A DNA stretch of 64,000 nucleotides from G963422705 sp963422705 (GTDB lineage: Bacteria > Poribacteria > WGA-4E > WGA-3G). A program made the translations under genes and the position numbers. The DNA lies in NCBI GenBank assembly GCA_963422705.1, contig OY730443.1, positions 248,001 to 312,000 of the forward strand, in the 5' to 3' direction. The notes beneath the pieces were generated by a model, which saw nothing but the letters and a program-made list of their open reading frames with translations, had not been told where the DNA came from and did no database searches. Within the stretch, counting starts at the first letter, position 1. Each line of letters begins with the position of its first letter. Shown here piece after piece: positions 54,253-63,280 of this stretch.

Positions 54253-54457
54253 AATTATTTCTCCTGGGCGGCGTTCAGCTATCTGATATTTGGGTTAGTG
54301 CTCGAGTTCCTCATTTTTTTAGTGAGGTGTCGTGTGTACCGGGCAGTTTCTGCTTGAATTTAATCATGGATTTGAAATTTTGTCAAGTGATTTGAAAGTT
54401 ATTGATAGGCGTCAGAAGCTGACACCGGCGCACGTGTAAAAATAAGCGCAAAAAATG

Positions 54458-54486
54458 TTGACAGGCGTGAAAAAACTTGATAAGAT
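54458..54486 (+). promoter_or_regulatory. Sigma70-type promoter of the NuoEF-fusion gene
   Basis: Consensus TTGACA (54458-54463), a 17 bp spacer, then TAAGAT (54481-54486), 64 bp before the start. Confidence 0.7.
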
Positions 54487-54550
54487 GTTTATCAATTCCA
54501 CCCTCAGAGTGTGATAAGTGCATTCTGTTTTGATTTAGGAGCGATTAGGA

Positions 54551-56227
54551 ATGACAGTCCCTACGAACGCAGCGCTAATTTCCGCGTGGCGGGATGCGCC
54601 TGCGCCGCTTTTAGGTGTTCTCCATGCTTTCCATGACAGGGACGGTTTTATTTCGGAGGCATCTCTTCGTGACATTGCGTCAGGTTTCCGTATTCCGCTA
54701 GCGGAGCTATTTGGTACATTAACGTTTTACCATCATTTTGCGTTGTCGCCGCCGGGTCAAACGGTGCCGCGCGTGTGTACTGGGCCCGTCTGTAGGTTAA
54801 AAGGGGGCTTAGAGATTCTGAATGCGCTGGCGGCGGAGGGTGCGACGGCGATGCCGTGCGCTGGCCGGTGCGACGCTGGTGTTCCTGTGCTGAAAGGGCA
54901 TGAAGTTCTGACAGGCAATTGTGCGTCAACGCTTGCGATTGAACCGACGCCACTCCCGGTGCCGAATCCGGGTGGTTACGAAGAGTGTATCTTCGCGGAA
55001 ATCCGTGAAGCTGAGTATAATACCCTTGCTGGTTACCAGCGTACAGGTGGCTACGCGGGGCTAAATCGCGTGGTAACGAATCTTTCCGGGACGGATGTGA
55101 TTGCAATCTTGAAGGAGAGCCAGTTAGCCGGGCGTGGTGGTGCTGGGTTTCCGACGGGTGCGAAGTGGGAATCAGTGCGGAATGCCGCTGGGTGCCCGAA
55201 AACGATTGTCTGCAATGCGGATGAGGGGGAACCTGGGTGTTTCAAGGACAGGGTTATTCTTGATTATGCGCCTCACGCCGTTCTTGAAGGGATGGCACTG
55301 GCGGCGTATACGACGGGGGCAACCCGCGGTTTTATCTACCTCCGGTATGAGTACCCTCAAACCGTGAAACGACTTGAACGCGCGATTGCTGAAGCGGAGG
55401 GTGGCGGGTTGCTGGGTGATAATATCCTCGGTACCGGGTTTAATTTCCGGGTTCATGTGAGGCGTGGTGCGGGTGCCTATGTGTGTGGTGAGGAGGGCTC
55501 GCTGCTGAATAGCCTTGAAGGGAAGCATCCATTTCCGCGGAATCGGCCGCCGTATCCTGTGACGCACGGGTTTGAGAACCTGCCGACAGTGGTAAACAAT
55601 GTGGAGACGCTTGCGGCTGCGGTACAGATTGTTCGACACGGTGGGGCGTGGTATAAAGGGCTGAGTGATAACGCGAATGTCGCGGGCACAAAAATTATTA
55701 GCTTATCCGGTGACATCCGTCGCCCTGGGAATTATGAAGTTCCATTCGGCTTGCCACTTCCGACGTTGCTCTATGATTGGGGCGGCGGTGCTGAGTCGGG
55801 ACGTTCAGTTCAGGCGATTACGACAGCCGGCCTGTCTGGTGGTTTTATCGCGGGTACGGATTTGGACATCACGATTGATGAGCCGAGCTTCCAAAAAGTC
55901 GGTGCGATGCTGGGGGCGGCGGGCATTATGGTGTTCGACGACACGCGAGATATGTTGGACGTTGCGCACAATGCGATGGAATTTTTCGCCGATGAATCTT
56001 GTGGTAAGTGTTTTCCGTGCCGCATCGGTACACACCGTCTGACAGAGCTGTTATCATCGGCGCGTTCAGTTCATCCTTCAAATCTGGAGGCGTACCGTCC
56101 GCTCCTGAAAGAGATTGGCGAGGTGATGAAAGCGACAAGTGCCTGTGGGCTTGGCACGGCTGCGCCTGCTATCACGGATAGCTTAATGCGATATTTCTCG
56201 GGGCCAGTGGGGCATCAAGAGGATTAG
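54551..56227 (+). CDS. NuoE-NuoF fusion, NAD(P)H-oxidising flavo-iron-sulfur subunit
   Basis: 558 residues. The NuoE-like thioredoxin-fold domain (about 1-135) has [2Fe-2S] ligands C76, C81, C103 and C107. The NuoF domain follows with the NAD/FMN motif GRGGAGFPTGAKWE, NADEGEPGCFKDR, RRGAGAYVCGEEGSLLNSLEG, an SLBB segment, and the [4Fe-4S] ligands C484, C487 and C490 (ESCGKCFPCR). Fused E-F subunits occur in HoxF, bidirectional hydrogenases and NAD-linked formate dehydrogenases. No catalytic partner, NuoG or hydrogenase gene is adjacent, so the electron acceptor is unclear. Confidence 0.9.
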   Translation: MTVPTNAALISAWRDAPAPLLGVLHAFHDRDGFISEASLRDIASGFRIPLAELFGTLTFYHHFALSPPGQTVPRVCTGPVCRLKGGLEILNALAAEGATAMPCAGRCDAGVPVLKGHEVLTGNCASTLAIEPTPLPVPNPGGYEECIFAEIREAEYNTLAGYQRTGGYAGLNRVVTNLSGTDVIAILKESQLAGRGGAGFPTGAKWESVRNAAGCPKTIVCNADEGEPGCFKDRVILDYAPHAVLEGMALAAYTTGATRGFIYLRYEYPQTVKRLERAIAEAEGGGLLGDNILGTGFNFRVHVRRGAGAYVCGEEGSLLNSLEGKHPFPRNRPPYPVTHGFENLPTVVNNVETLAAAVQIVRHGGAWYKGLSDNANVAGTKIISLSGDIRRPGNYEVPFGLPLPTLLYDWGGGAESGRSVQAITTAGLSGGFIAGTDLDITIDEPSFQKVGAMLGAAGIMVFDDTRDMLDVAHNAMEFFADESCGKCFPCRIGTHRLTELLSSARSVHPSNLEAYRPLLKEIGEVMKATSACGLGTAAPAITDSLMRYFSGPVGHQED

Positions 56228-56284
56228 TGCGGGCGTCGTCTTCCGAATGAGAAGTCGGTATCAGCGCAATCAGTTTTTCCTCCG

Positions 56285-57469
56285 GTGAGGTATTATTTGG
56301 TGTGGAATCGCGGTTTTCTTCTCCTCTGCGTCCTCATGTTTCTCATCGGGTTGGTAGTTGGCCCGGTGCTTCTGCTTTTTCCCGTCTATGCCGGGGCGAT
56401 TTTAGTGAAAGATACGTTATTTGCGGCGTTGTTGCGTTCGGTGCCAATCGGTTTAGGCGGTATATCTGCGATGCTAGGCGGTATCATCAGCGACAGGTTC
56501 GGGCGAAAATTCACATTGCTTCTCGGCATGACGGGCGCGATTGCAATCGGTGGGCTGTTTACGACACAAACGCCGCTGTTTATCTGGGGCGTGCTCTGCT
56601 ATGAAGGGGTTGCCTCCGGCTTTAAAACGGCGGGTGGGCAATCCTATCTTATCGGCGCTGTCCCCGCGCGTCAATTGGGGTTAGCGACAAGCCTTTACTT
56701 CATGAGCACAAATGTGGGGAGTGCCGTCGGTAATGCGTTAGCGGGTGAAGTGATAACTCGAGTGGGTTATCCGGCGTTCGGGTGGGGCGCGATTTTCCTA
56801 TTAGGTTTCCTGTTTTTGTGTGCGTGCCTCGTTTTACCTCCGTTAAAACAAGCCGGTTTAGTGAATGGCGTTAAAAGCGTTGCGGTACATCGCCCCAATC
56901 TCCGTGCTTATGTAGATTTATGCCGGCGCCGTGACATGCGGATGCTTATCGGTTTACGATTCCTGCCAACCTACTATTGGGGGAGTGTTAACCTACTGAT
57001 GCCGGTGCTCATTTCACGGGTTGCTGATGTTAAAACCGCCGGCTATTATGGCACAATTAGTCTACTGTTCGCTTTGGTGTGTCAATTAGCCGTTGGCAAA
57101 ATTTGTGATACTGTGGGGCATCGCGCGCCTGCGTTCGTCGCCAATTTGCTTGTTACCGTTCTCACTTTTGGCGTGGTGTTTTTTCACAAATCCTTAGTGG
57201 CACTCGAATTTTTCGGGGTGCTCGGTACAGGGGCGGCGTGGGCACTATCAACGACTATCCCGCGCTTTATCAACGAATTTACGGCGCCGGCTGAAAAAGG
57301 GCACGGTGTTGGTTTGACACATTTCGCGTGGAGTACCGGATTCCTGGCCGGTTACGTCGCGAGCGGCTTTTTAATTGAGATATCCGTCCAGGTTCCATTT
57401 ATTGTTGCAGGAATTTTCCTAATGTTTTCAACTGTCATCGCTTACACGCTTTGTCAGGATACCCATTAA
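56285..57469 (+). CDS. Major facilitator superfamily transporter
   Basis: 394 residues with about 12 helices. The loop 2-3 signature GGIISDRFGRKFTLLLG near 66 is the MFS motif A, and a second half-motif appears at VGKICDTVGHRAPAF. The start is GTG 56285; no strong ribosome site was found, so it may be internal. It follows the NuoEF fusion by 57 bp and may be in its operon. The substrate cannot be predicted. Confidence 0.86.
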   Translation: MRYYLVWNRGFLLLCVLMFLIGLVVGPVLLLFPVYAGAILVKDTLFAALLRSVPIGLGGISAMLGGIISDRFGRKFTLLLGMTGAIAIGGLFTTQTPLFIWGVLCYEGVASGFKTAGGQSYLIGAVPARQLGLATSLYFMSTNVGSAVGNALAGEVITRVGYPAFGWGAIFLLGFLFLCACLVLPPLKQAGLVNGVKSVAVHRPNLRAYVDLCRRRDMRMLIGLRFLPTYYWGSVNLLMPVLISRVADVKTAGYYGTISLLFALVCQLAVGKICDTVGHRAPAFVANLLVTVLTFGVVFFHKSLVALEFFGVLGTGAAWALSTTIPRFINEFTAPAEKGHGVGLTHFAWSTGFLAGYVASGFLIEISVQVPFIVAGIFLMFSTVIAYTLCQDTH

Positions 57470-57554
57470 AAAGGAATTGTTAAGGATGTCTCTGTCGCGC
57501 TGCGTACAAAGACATGCCGAATAAAATTACTCATCCCTTAGAAAGGAAGATAAT

Positions 57555-58082
57555 ATGATTATTGCAGAACTTGATTTGGAAAATGCGGAGCACCTTGAGC
57601 TTACAGCTGCGCAGTGGCGTTATGCCGACGGGCTTGTCCCCGGCGAGCCGAATGGCGGTTTAGTCAATCACTTGCAAGAGGCACCCGCCCGTCTAGCGGA
57701 TTACGACGATTCCGGGTGGGCGGTTTGTGAAAACATCCAAGAAATCGTCTCAACCGGTTTCTGCTTCGGCTGGTATCGGATTACTGTCACAATCCCGGAA
57801 GAGGTTAACGGGGTTTCGGTGGCCGGTTCCCAGGTATGGTTTCATACGTGCATAGACGATTACGGTGAAGTCTGGGTAGACGGCGAGATTGATTTGGCGT
57901 TCGGTAGCTCCGGGCGGGGTGCAGCTTCTGGTTTCAACGCCCCGCAGCGCGTGGTTCTCTCTCAAAGCGCGACGGGAGGGGCCAAACATGTCATTGCGTG
58001 CTTAGCTGTCAATGGGCCATTTGCGAGACCGGGGGGCGGTATTTTCCTCCGTTTCGCGAAATTAGAATTTGAGCAGCAATAA
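57555..58082 (+). CDS. Galactose-binding-like beta-sandwich protein
   Basis: 175 residues without signal peptide. The pattern FCFGWYRITVTIPE, then VWFHTCIDDYGEVWVDGEID, is that of a jelly-roll carbohydrate-binding domain such as those flanking glycosidases. AAGGAAG precedes ATG 57555. It is probably a sugar-binding accessory protein, but no catalytic partner is adjacent. Confidence 0.6.
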   Translation: MIIAELDLENAEHLELTAAQWRYADGLVPGEPNGGLVNHLQEAPARLADYDDSGWAVCENIQEIVSTGFCFGWYRITVTIPEEVNGVSVAGSQVWFHTCIDDYGEVWVDGEIDLAFGSSGRGAASGFNAPQRVVLSQSATGGAKHVIACLAVNGPFARPGGGIFLRFAKLEFEQQ

Positions 58083-58094
58083 ATTCTTCACGCC

Positions 58095-58127
58095 TGTAGG
58101 GTGCGGGGGTGGCCCTCGCCCTACAGC
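58095..58127. repeat. GTAG-containing palindrome before queC
   Basis: CTGTAGGG and CCCTACAG arms with an inner GCGGGGG/CCCTCGC pairing form a long hairpin between two genes. GTAG at the foot resembles the layout of palindromes A and B, but the sequence is a different family. It could also terminate the upstream transcript. Confidence 0.6.
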
Positions 58128-58145
58128 TACCGAAAGGAATCCGGA

Positions 58146-58832
58146 TTGAAAAAAAGAGCAGTCTTATTATTAAGTGGCGGTATCGATTCCGTCACCACAC
58201 TTGCTATAGCCGTTAAGGAAGGGTATGAGATTTACGCGATGAGTTTCAGATACGGGCAGCGGCACCAATTCGAATTGAGATGTGCCGAGAATATCGCAAA
58301 ACTCATCGCGGTTCAGAAGCATACAGTTGTCGACATAGGGCTGCGGGTATTCGGCGGTTCAGCCTTGACAGCTGACGTGGAGGTACCGAAAAATCGTTCA
58401 GCTGCGGAAATGGGAGCACGTATTCCGATTACATACGTGCCTGCCCGGAATACCATCTTCCTTTCTTACGCGCTCGCGTGGGCGGAGGTGCTCACCGCGG
58501 ATACGATTTTTATCGGTGTCAACGCCGTAGATTATAGCGGTTACCCGGATTGCCGTCCGGAGTATATTCGCGCCTATCAGACGATGGCAAACCTGGCTAC
58601 CAGGGTAGGGGTTGAGGGCAGAACGCGATTGAGTATTCAGACACCCCTGATTGATAAAACAAAGGCAGAGATTATCCGAATTGGTACGTCCCTCGGTGTC
58701 GATTATAGCCTCACATTGAGTTGCTACGCTCCGGATTTGGGCGGCAAGGCTTGTGGGGAGTGCGACAGTTGCTTGTTACGTAAGAGAGGGTTTCAAGAGG
58801 CCGGATTTCCGGATCCGACGTGTTACCAATGA
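58146..58832 (+). CDS. queC: 7-cyano-7-deazaguanine synthase
   Basis: Makes preQ0 from 7-carboxy-7-deazaguanine for queuosine or DNA modification. 229 residues from TTG 58146, chosen because AAGGA lies 8 bp before it and KKRAVLLLSGGIDS is the usual beginning; an upstream GTG would read through the hairpin. The PP-loop is LLSGGIDSVTT and the zinc ligands are four cysteines in C..KACGECDSC near the end. No other queuosine gene is nearby. Confidence 0.93.
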   Translation: MKKRAVLLLSGGIDSVTTLAIAVKEGYEIYAMSFRYGQRHQFELRCAENIAKLIAVQKHTVVDIGLRVFGGSALTADVEVPKNRSAAEMGARIPITYVPARNTIFLSYALAWAEVLTADTIFIGVNAVDYSGYPDCRPEYIRAYQTMANLATRVGVEGRTRLSIQTPLIDKTKAEIIRIGTSLGVDYSLTLSCYAPDLGGKACGECDSCLLRKRGFQEAGFPDPTCYQ

Positions 58833-58906
58833 AGGTATCGGCGTTCATTGAAAGAGGCAGATGGGCGTTCACTCCAACCGTGTCTCGTCGCTTACGTAGG
58901 GAAAAA

Positions 58907-59611
58907 ATGGTTAAAGCGATTTTCTTTGATTTCTATAAAACATTGTGTGTCTGGCAAGGTTCACTTGAGGCAACCCTTCAAAAAGTTGCGGAACGCTATC
59001 GTGTTGACATCGATTGGAAGTGTTATGCGTCGGCGCGTGAATCTCTGTATGCAGAAGGCTCTGCTTCCGCCCCAGCGAATCACAATTTCCGAGCATCGCT
59101 AGAAAAAATCTTCGACAGTTATTGCGAATTGTTAAAGCGGGTAGGTGTGAAAGCGCATGTGGAACAGATGACGTGGGAGCTCTTGCAATATGAACACTCG
59201 CTCTTCTCTGCGAGTAAAGCGACGCTCTACGAAGACGTTATTCCCACCCTCCGGCAATTACAGGGTACCGGCGTGAAGATGGCGATTGTTTCGAACTGGG
59301 ATACCCCGTTACACAATCTGAGCGAACGGTTAAACATTGCTGGCTACTTCGACGCGATTGTCGCTTCTCACGACGAACGTGTCCTGTCGATAAAACCGGA
59401 ACCGGCAATTTTCAATTACGCATTGGGGGCGGTAGGCGTTTTAGCTGAAGAGACTGTTCACGTAGGCGATACCTACGAAGCAGATATTGTTGGTGCGCAA
59501 GGGGTAGGCATCCGGGCGATTTTAATTGATAGGGCTGGGGAACAACCCGGAAGATGGGAGGAGACAATTCAACGCCTCTCTGAATTACCGGGGCTGCTTA
59601 AGAGCGGCTAA
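58907..59611 (+). CDS. HAD-superfamily hydrolase
   Basis: 234 residues from ATG 58907. Motif I is FFDFYKTL (nucleophile D8; the second Asp is replaced by Tyr, as in some REG-2/DUMP-like HADs), motif II VSNWDTP, the motif III Lys in IKPEPAIF and motif IV HVGDTYEADIVGA. The cap is helical. The replaced second Asp may weaken phosphatase activity. ATG 58829, overlapping the queC stop, is an alternative start. It ends overlapping the LarA-like gene tail to tail by 14 bp. Confidence 0.85.
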   Translation: MVKAIFFDFYKTLCVWQGSLEATLQKVAERYRVDIDWKCYASARESLYAEGSASAPANHNFRASLEKIFDSYCELLKRVGVKAHVEQMTWELLQYEHSLFSASKATLYEDVIPTLRQLQGTGVKMAIVSNWDTPLHNLSERLNIAGYFDAIVASHDERVLSIKPEPAIFNYALGAVGVLAEETVHVGDTYEADIVGAQGVGIRAILIDRAGEQPGRWEETIQRLSELPGLLKSG

Positions 59612-60878
59612 ACTTCGATTTTAATGCCCATAGTCCTTGCCCCGGCTCACTAATATAGAAAATTTCGTCCTCATTAAACCCATCTACCAGGGTTTCCGGG
59701 TGATATGTCGCAAGCACTTTATCTAACGGTGCCCACTTGTACCCGACAGATTCAATTTCGGCTTGCGTGAGATGCCTGGTTGCATAGATGACATTGAACC
59801 TGTCTTCCGTACTTCCGTGGATTAAGTGAGCTGCCGCTGATAGATTCTGTTGGAGTTCAGAATTCTTTTGAACGGCGTTGAGGGTAGCGGTTGTGCCGCG
59901 ATATCCGTATTTTCGGATGAGCCGGTCAATTTCCGTATCCTCGCCGAATTCGCGGAGCCCCGGTGCGATGATAATCAACGTGCCGTTATCCGCCATCGCC
60001 AGGCGGGTGCGGTAGATGGCTTTGTTCCCGAGCCATGTGCTTTTAAACTCCCCCGGTTCCAAAGAGACGACGACTTTTTGCAAAGGCACATCTAAAAAAG
60101 TTAGATTGACGGCGCGGCTCAATTCGGCGGCTGTCTCAAAGGTGTGTGCATCATCGCCGATGTAAAGCCCCCGCATCACCCGTTCCCCGTCGGCATTGAC
60201 ATCCATAACGGACATTACATAGAGAATGTTGAGCGGTTTGAGGTAGTGTAGGTGTGCGTAGTTGAGTACCCGCCGGACTGAGGTGTCGGTTTTCCCCATC
60301 AAGCGTTCCATCCCATCGACGGCGCCTAAAAAATGGGATTTATTAATCATCTCAACTCCGCCTGTTCCGACAAGAATGTTCTTAAACCCGTTTGCCATTC
60401 CGACGACTTCGTGTGGAATAACCTGCCCGACAGAGATGATGAGTTCGTAGTCCCCGTCAACCAAGCGTCGATTCACAGCGACGGGAATGCTATAATTGAC
60501 TTTTCCTTTTGAAAGCTGGTTGACAAACTCGGCCGGGACCTCCCCAAAGTAGTGGAGCCCGCTTCGCCAGTTATGAACGTGATAGGTTGCCTTTGGCAGT
60601 TGTCCGTACATCTCGTTAATCTGTTCGGGTGTCATCGGGGCATGCGTGCCGATTGCGGGGAGAATATCAAATCTATTTCCGTTTTCCGCATCCCAGAGCT
60701 TATAAAGCATTCGGGTGAGTTCGCCCGCATTTGAATGTAAGCGGGTGAGATCTGGCGGAATCACCAACACGTTCTTCGGTATCCCGCCCCGTTTCAGCAG
60801 CGCCTCCTGTAACAACGCTCGTTTCTCTTGAGATGTAATGACGGTGTCTTTCCCCCCATAGGCAATGGCGGTTGACAT
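59598..60878 (-). CDS. LarA-like nickel-dependent racemase family protein
   Basis: 426 residues. The LarA N-terminal motif is VIPPDLTRLHSNAGELT (about 59-75), followed by LPAIGTHAPMTPEQI, VGQVIPHEVVGMANGFKNILVG and a C-terminal domain. Lactate racemases use a nickel-pincer cofactor made by LarBCE; those genes are not in the window. Relatives act on malate, short hydroxyacids or sugar acids, the last suiting the neighbourhood. The exact substrate is unknown. Confidence 0.83.
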   Translation of the reverse strand: MSTAIAYGGKDTVITSQEKRALLQEALLKRGGIPKNVLVIPPDLTRLHSNAGELTRMLYKLWDAENGNRFDILPAIGTHAPMTPEQINEMYGQLPKATYHVHNWRSGLHYFGEVPAEFVNQLSKGKVNYSIPVAVNRRLVDGDYELIISVGQVIPHEVVGMANGFKNILVGTGGVEMINKSHFLGAVDGMERLMGKTDTSVRRVLNYAHLHYLKPLNILYVMSVMDVNADGERVMRGLYIGDDAHTFETAAELSRAVNLTFLDVPLQKVVVSLEPGEFKSTWLGNKAIYRTRLAMADNGTLIIIAPGLREFGEDTEIDRLIRKYGYRGTTATLNAVQKNSELQQNLSAAAHLIHGSTEDRFNVIYATRHLTQAEIESVGYKWAPLDKVLATYHPETLVDGFNEDEIFYISEPGQGLWALKSKFSRS

Positions 60879-61113
60879 AACGGTTTGCCCCTTTTTTTAG
60901 AGAGATGAATATGTGGTTTTCATAGCGGCCCCGGGTGGGGTTAACTTCCCGCGTGCGTTAAATCGAGATTCTGTTTATATTTTGCTTGAAAGGATACTAT
61001 TTTCGTGAAAAATAGTCAAGGAAATTATTTTAGCCTACAGAAAAAAACGGTGTTCATCGCGATTTCTCGTAGGCTGAAAAAAATAATGACAAAAATTCCG
61101 AAATTTTGTATTA

Positions 61114-61178
61114 TATGAATACTTAGGGCTTTCTAAATAAAGGCGTTTATCATGAAAAAAAATTACAGCGTTCTTTAC
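61114..61178 (+). repeat. Duplication scar, copy of the 61955-62018 gene junction
   Basis: 65 bp matching 61955-62018 with one mismatch and one extra A. It carries the end of the upstream-type gene (YEYLGLSK) and the start of the downstream-type gene (MKK...), now frame-broken. It lies in the 350-bp gap 60879-61228, which otherwise holds no gene. Confidence 0.9.
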
Positions 61179-61228
61179 ACGCCTTATTGCTCCAGGAACC
61201 GCTAACCCTAATGAGAGAGGTGAATAAT

Positions 61229-61981
61229 ATGTTACGGAATTTACTTTCGAGTCGAATGATTCAAGGCGGTTTGGTTTTCTTTGTGCTGATTGTGGGAGGC
61301 AGCCTGCTGTATAGTTGGCACGTCCGGCGCACGAGGGATGCCGATTTCCCGGGCCCCGATGCCGTTCAGGTGAACCCTCGGGAGGGAGCACGGGACAGTG
61401 GGGGGATTCTCCCGGTGGACTTTGGACAGGCTACCCCTGGGCTTGAGGCGGATGACACGCCTACTGTGTCCGATGACACGGCGGCCCCTTCAACGAGTGA
61501 GACGGCCGCCGAGACGATTGACAGCACTGAGACGATTGACAGCATTGAGACGATTGAGACGGATGCTGTTTCAGCGGACGCACTGGATCCTTCAAAGATG
61601 TCACGCTTCGGACTCGGGCCCTACCCCGAAATACCAAAGGATGGGGACTTTCCACCCAATTATTTGGAAACCGCCGAGAATATAGAATGGGAATTGCTCA
61701 GACGTATAGCCATCAAGATGCATAACGAGGGCATACGTTCCAAATACGGTAGTGTTGGTATTGAACGGACTGGGATTATAGCGCTCGAAAGAGGCAGTGT
61801 CCTTGTTGAATACGAGATTGATGAGAATGGCGAGAAAAGTATATATCGCACACTTGCTCATCCCGATGATCTCTCGCCAGGCATCTACACGCGCTTTAGC
61901 GATATTCCTTCACACCTGGAAATTGTCACACCTGATGAGATAGGGTTTGACCCCTATGAATACTTAGGGCTTTCTAAATAA
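61229..61981 (+). CDS. Single-pass membrane protein with acidic Thr/Ser-rich linker
   Basis: 250 residues from ATG 61229 (AGAGAGG upstream). One N-terminal membrane helix (about 14-32, LVFFVLIVGGSLLYSW) is followed by an acidic Ser/Thr-rich region with short repeats (ETIDSTETIDSIETIETD, from a 15-bp DNA repeat). A folded C-terminal domain (about 125-250) contains VLVEYEIDENGEKSIYRTL. I do not recognise the domain. The protein is probably periplasmic. It is 11 bp before the next gene and co-transcribed. Confidence 0.65.
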   Translation: MLRNLLSSRMIQGGLVFFVLIVGGSLLYSWHVRRTRDADFPGPDAVQVNPREGARDSGGILPVDFGQATPGLEADDTPTVSDDTAAPSTSETAAETIDSTETIDSIETIETDAVSADALDPSKMSRFGLGPYPEIPKDGDFPPNYLETAENIEWELLRRIAIKMHNEGIRSKYGSVGIERTGIIALERGSVLVEYEIDENGEKSIYRTLAHPDDLSPGIYTRFSDIPSHLEIVTPDEIGFDPYEYLGLSK

Positions 61982-61992
61982 AGGAGTTTATC

Positions 61993-62559
61993 ATGAAAAA
62001 AATTACAGCGTTCTTTACGATTGCACTACTCGTTTGTATCACAATCTTTGCCGCCTTTGCTAACATAAACCGCGATGCGTCCTATTCCTATTTAACCCGC
62101 GAGGGGCCTGATGATGATTTCCCCGGCCAGTATTCAGATCAAAGCAATACAGGTACTGATAGTCAGGGGCCTCTCTATAGCACAGGGTCTTCCTGGTTTG
62201 GCTATTTTCGTGACGCTGACGGAAACTTAAGGTGTGCTGCCGATGGTTACGGGTATGTTTCTTGCTCTACAGATAACAAGAACTACGAAACAACGTATAA
62301 CCTGTATGCGGAAGTGCCATTGGGGTTACAAAACCCGAATAAACGAAACCCACAGACACTACCAAAATTGGGTTCTTTCTATGATTCTGTACACCGATTT
62401 GGTGAGGGCAATGGCGCGTTGTATGCCATGGGCGGCGCAATCGGACGTGCGTCAGCAACCGGTAAGAATCCGTCAAGTGGTGCCGAACACAGCACATCCG
62501 CCGAGTCACCAACACCGGTCACCGCCCGCGATCTTGAGATCCTCGAGCACGATGACTAA
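61993..62559 (+). CDS. Secreted protein of unknown function
   Basis: 188 residues with a signal peptide (1-23, ending AFA). The mature part is polar and rich in Gly, Asn and Tyr with two cysteines (LRCAADGYGYVSCSTD), probably a disulfide. The C-terminus is low complexity. AAAGGAG lies 7 bp before ATG 61993. The DNA around its start is duplicated at 61114, showing that a tandem unit once existed. No family recognised. Confidence 0.62.
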   Translation: MKKITAFFTIALLVCITIFAAFANINRDASYSYLTREGPDDDFPGQYSDQSNTGTDSQGPLYSTGSSWFGYFRDADGNLRCAADGYGYVSCSTDNKNYETTYNLYAEVPLGLQNPNKRNPQTLPKLGSFYDSVHRFGEGNGALYAMGGAIGRASATGKNPSSGAEHSTSAESPTPVTARDLEILEHDD

Positions 62560-62588
62560 TTGGTACAATAGCGTAGGATATTCCGCTT

Positions 62589-62882
62589 GTGAATAATTTC
62601 CTATCCCATTTTTACCCTTTCTTGAGACGCGCCGGTTATCTCTTGATAGCTGGCGCGTCCTTATTAATCGGTATTTTCTTTATCTATATTGATAGGTATT
62701 TTCTTTATCTATCGTTTTTTGGGTGCGAGCGCGGAGCGGGTTGTGAAAGTCAAGGTTGTTCCTGTAGAGGCATTAAGTCGTGCGAGAGCCCCCGCCTGTT
62801 GCTTTTGATTCCTTTGCTTACTACCGGACGATTTAGGAAGGATTATTTTCTAATTCGCTCTGTTTTTTTTAGAGTTTGTTAA
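62589..62882 (+). CDS. Possible small membrane protein
   Basis: 97 codons from GTG 62589 with two hydrophobic stretches (about 13-43 and 70-77) and a cysteine cluster between. The first stretch includes a duplicated 18-bp DNA unit (GGTATTTTCTTTATCTAT). The ribosome site is weak and no family is recognised; it may be a chance frame. The following 80 bp are AT-rich and empty. Confidence 0.3.
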   Translation: MNNFLSHFYPFLRRAGYLLIAGASLLIGIFFIYIDRYFLYLSFFGCERGAGCESQGCSCRGIKSCESPRLLLLIPLLTTGRFRKDYFLIRSVFFRVC

Positions 62883-62962
62883 AATCTAAACTTTTTTTTA
62901 AATTTTTCGTTAATAAATAAACGGTGCTGAGTCTCAATATAGGTTTATCTCATCTTCCGCTA

Positions 62963-63243
62963 CAAAACCCAATTCTTTAGGGGTGGGATGTAGTAGCGGT
63001 GAACGTCTGATATCTCATAAAACTAACAATTTTTACACATTGGCGTTACAACCCTAATCTTTGTGGTATAATTAATAGTATGAAAGTATCTGGTTCACTT
63101 CAGTGAACCGGTAGTGGCGGAAATGGGTTTTCCCGCATGACACGGCCCTTGGGCTTTCGCTTGGAAGTCCCTGTTGCCTCGTCTTAAACACGAGGAATGT
63201 TCCTACAAGGAACAAAAGAACCCCATGCATTTAGGCGTGGGAG
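62963..63243 (+). mobile_element. Miniature IS605-type element E5 without a nuclease gene
   Basis: The left end AAAACCC..CTTTAG..GGGTGGGATGTAG aligns with the E1/E2 left end AAAACCCCC..CTTTAGCTGGGGGATGTAG. Next comes GGTATAATTAATAGTATGAAAG, matching the E1/E2 promoter region GGTATACTAATAGTATCAAG. The right end is a CCCCATGC/GCGTGGG hairpin (63221-63240). Only about 280 bp lie between, with no protein. Not listed in any frame of useful length. Confidence 0.6.
63079..63243 (+). ncRNA. Stand-alone omega-RNA candidate
   Basis: About 165 nt with consecutive stems: GGTTCAC/GTGAACC (63092-63109), CCTCGT/ACGAGG (63177-63195), GTTCC/GGAAC (63199-63213) and the right-end hairpin (63221-63240). A -10 box TATAAT (63067-63072), with a possible TTACAA 15 bp before it, lies directly upstream. 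If processed like a TnpB omega-RNA, the guide would be the DNA after 63243, which is the leader of the ABC exporter gene. Confidence 0.5.
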
Positions 63244-63280
63244 TATGTCAGAAGTTTTGTCTTACCTGTGGAGGTTACTT

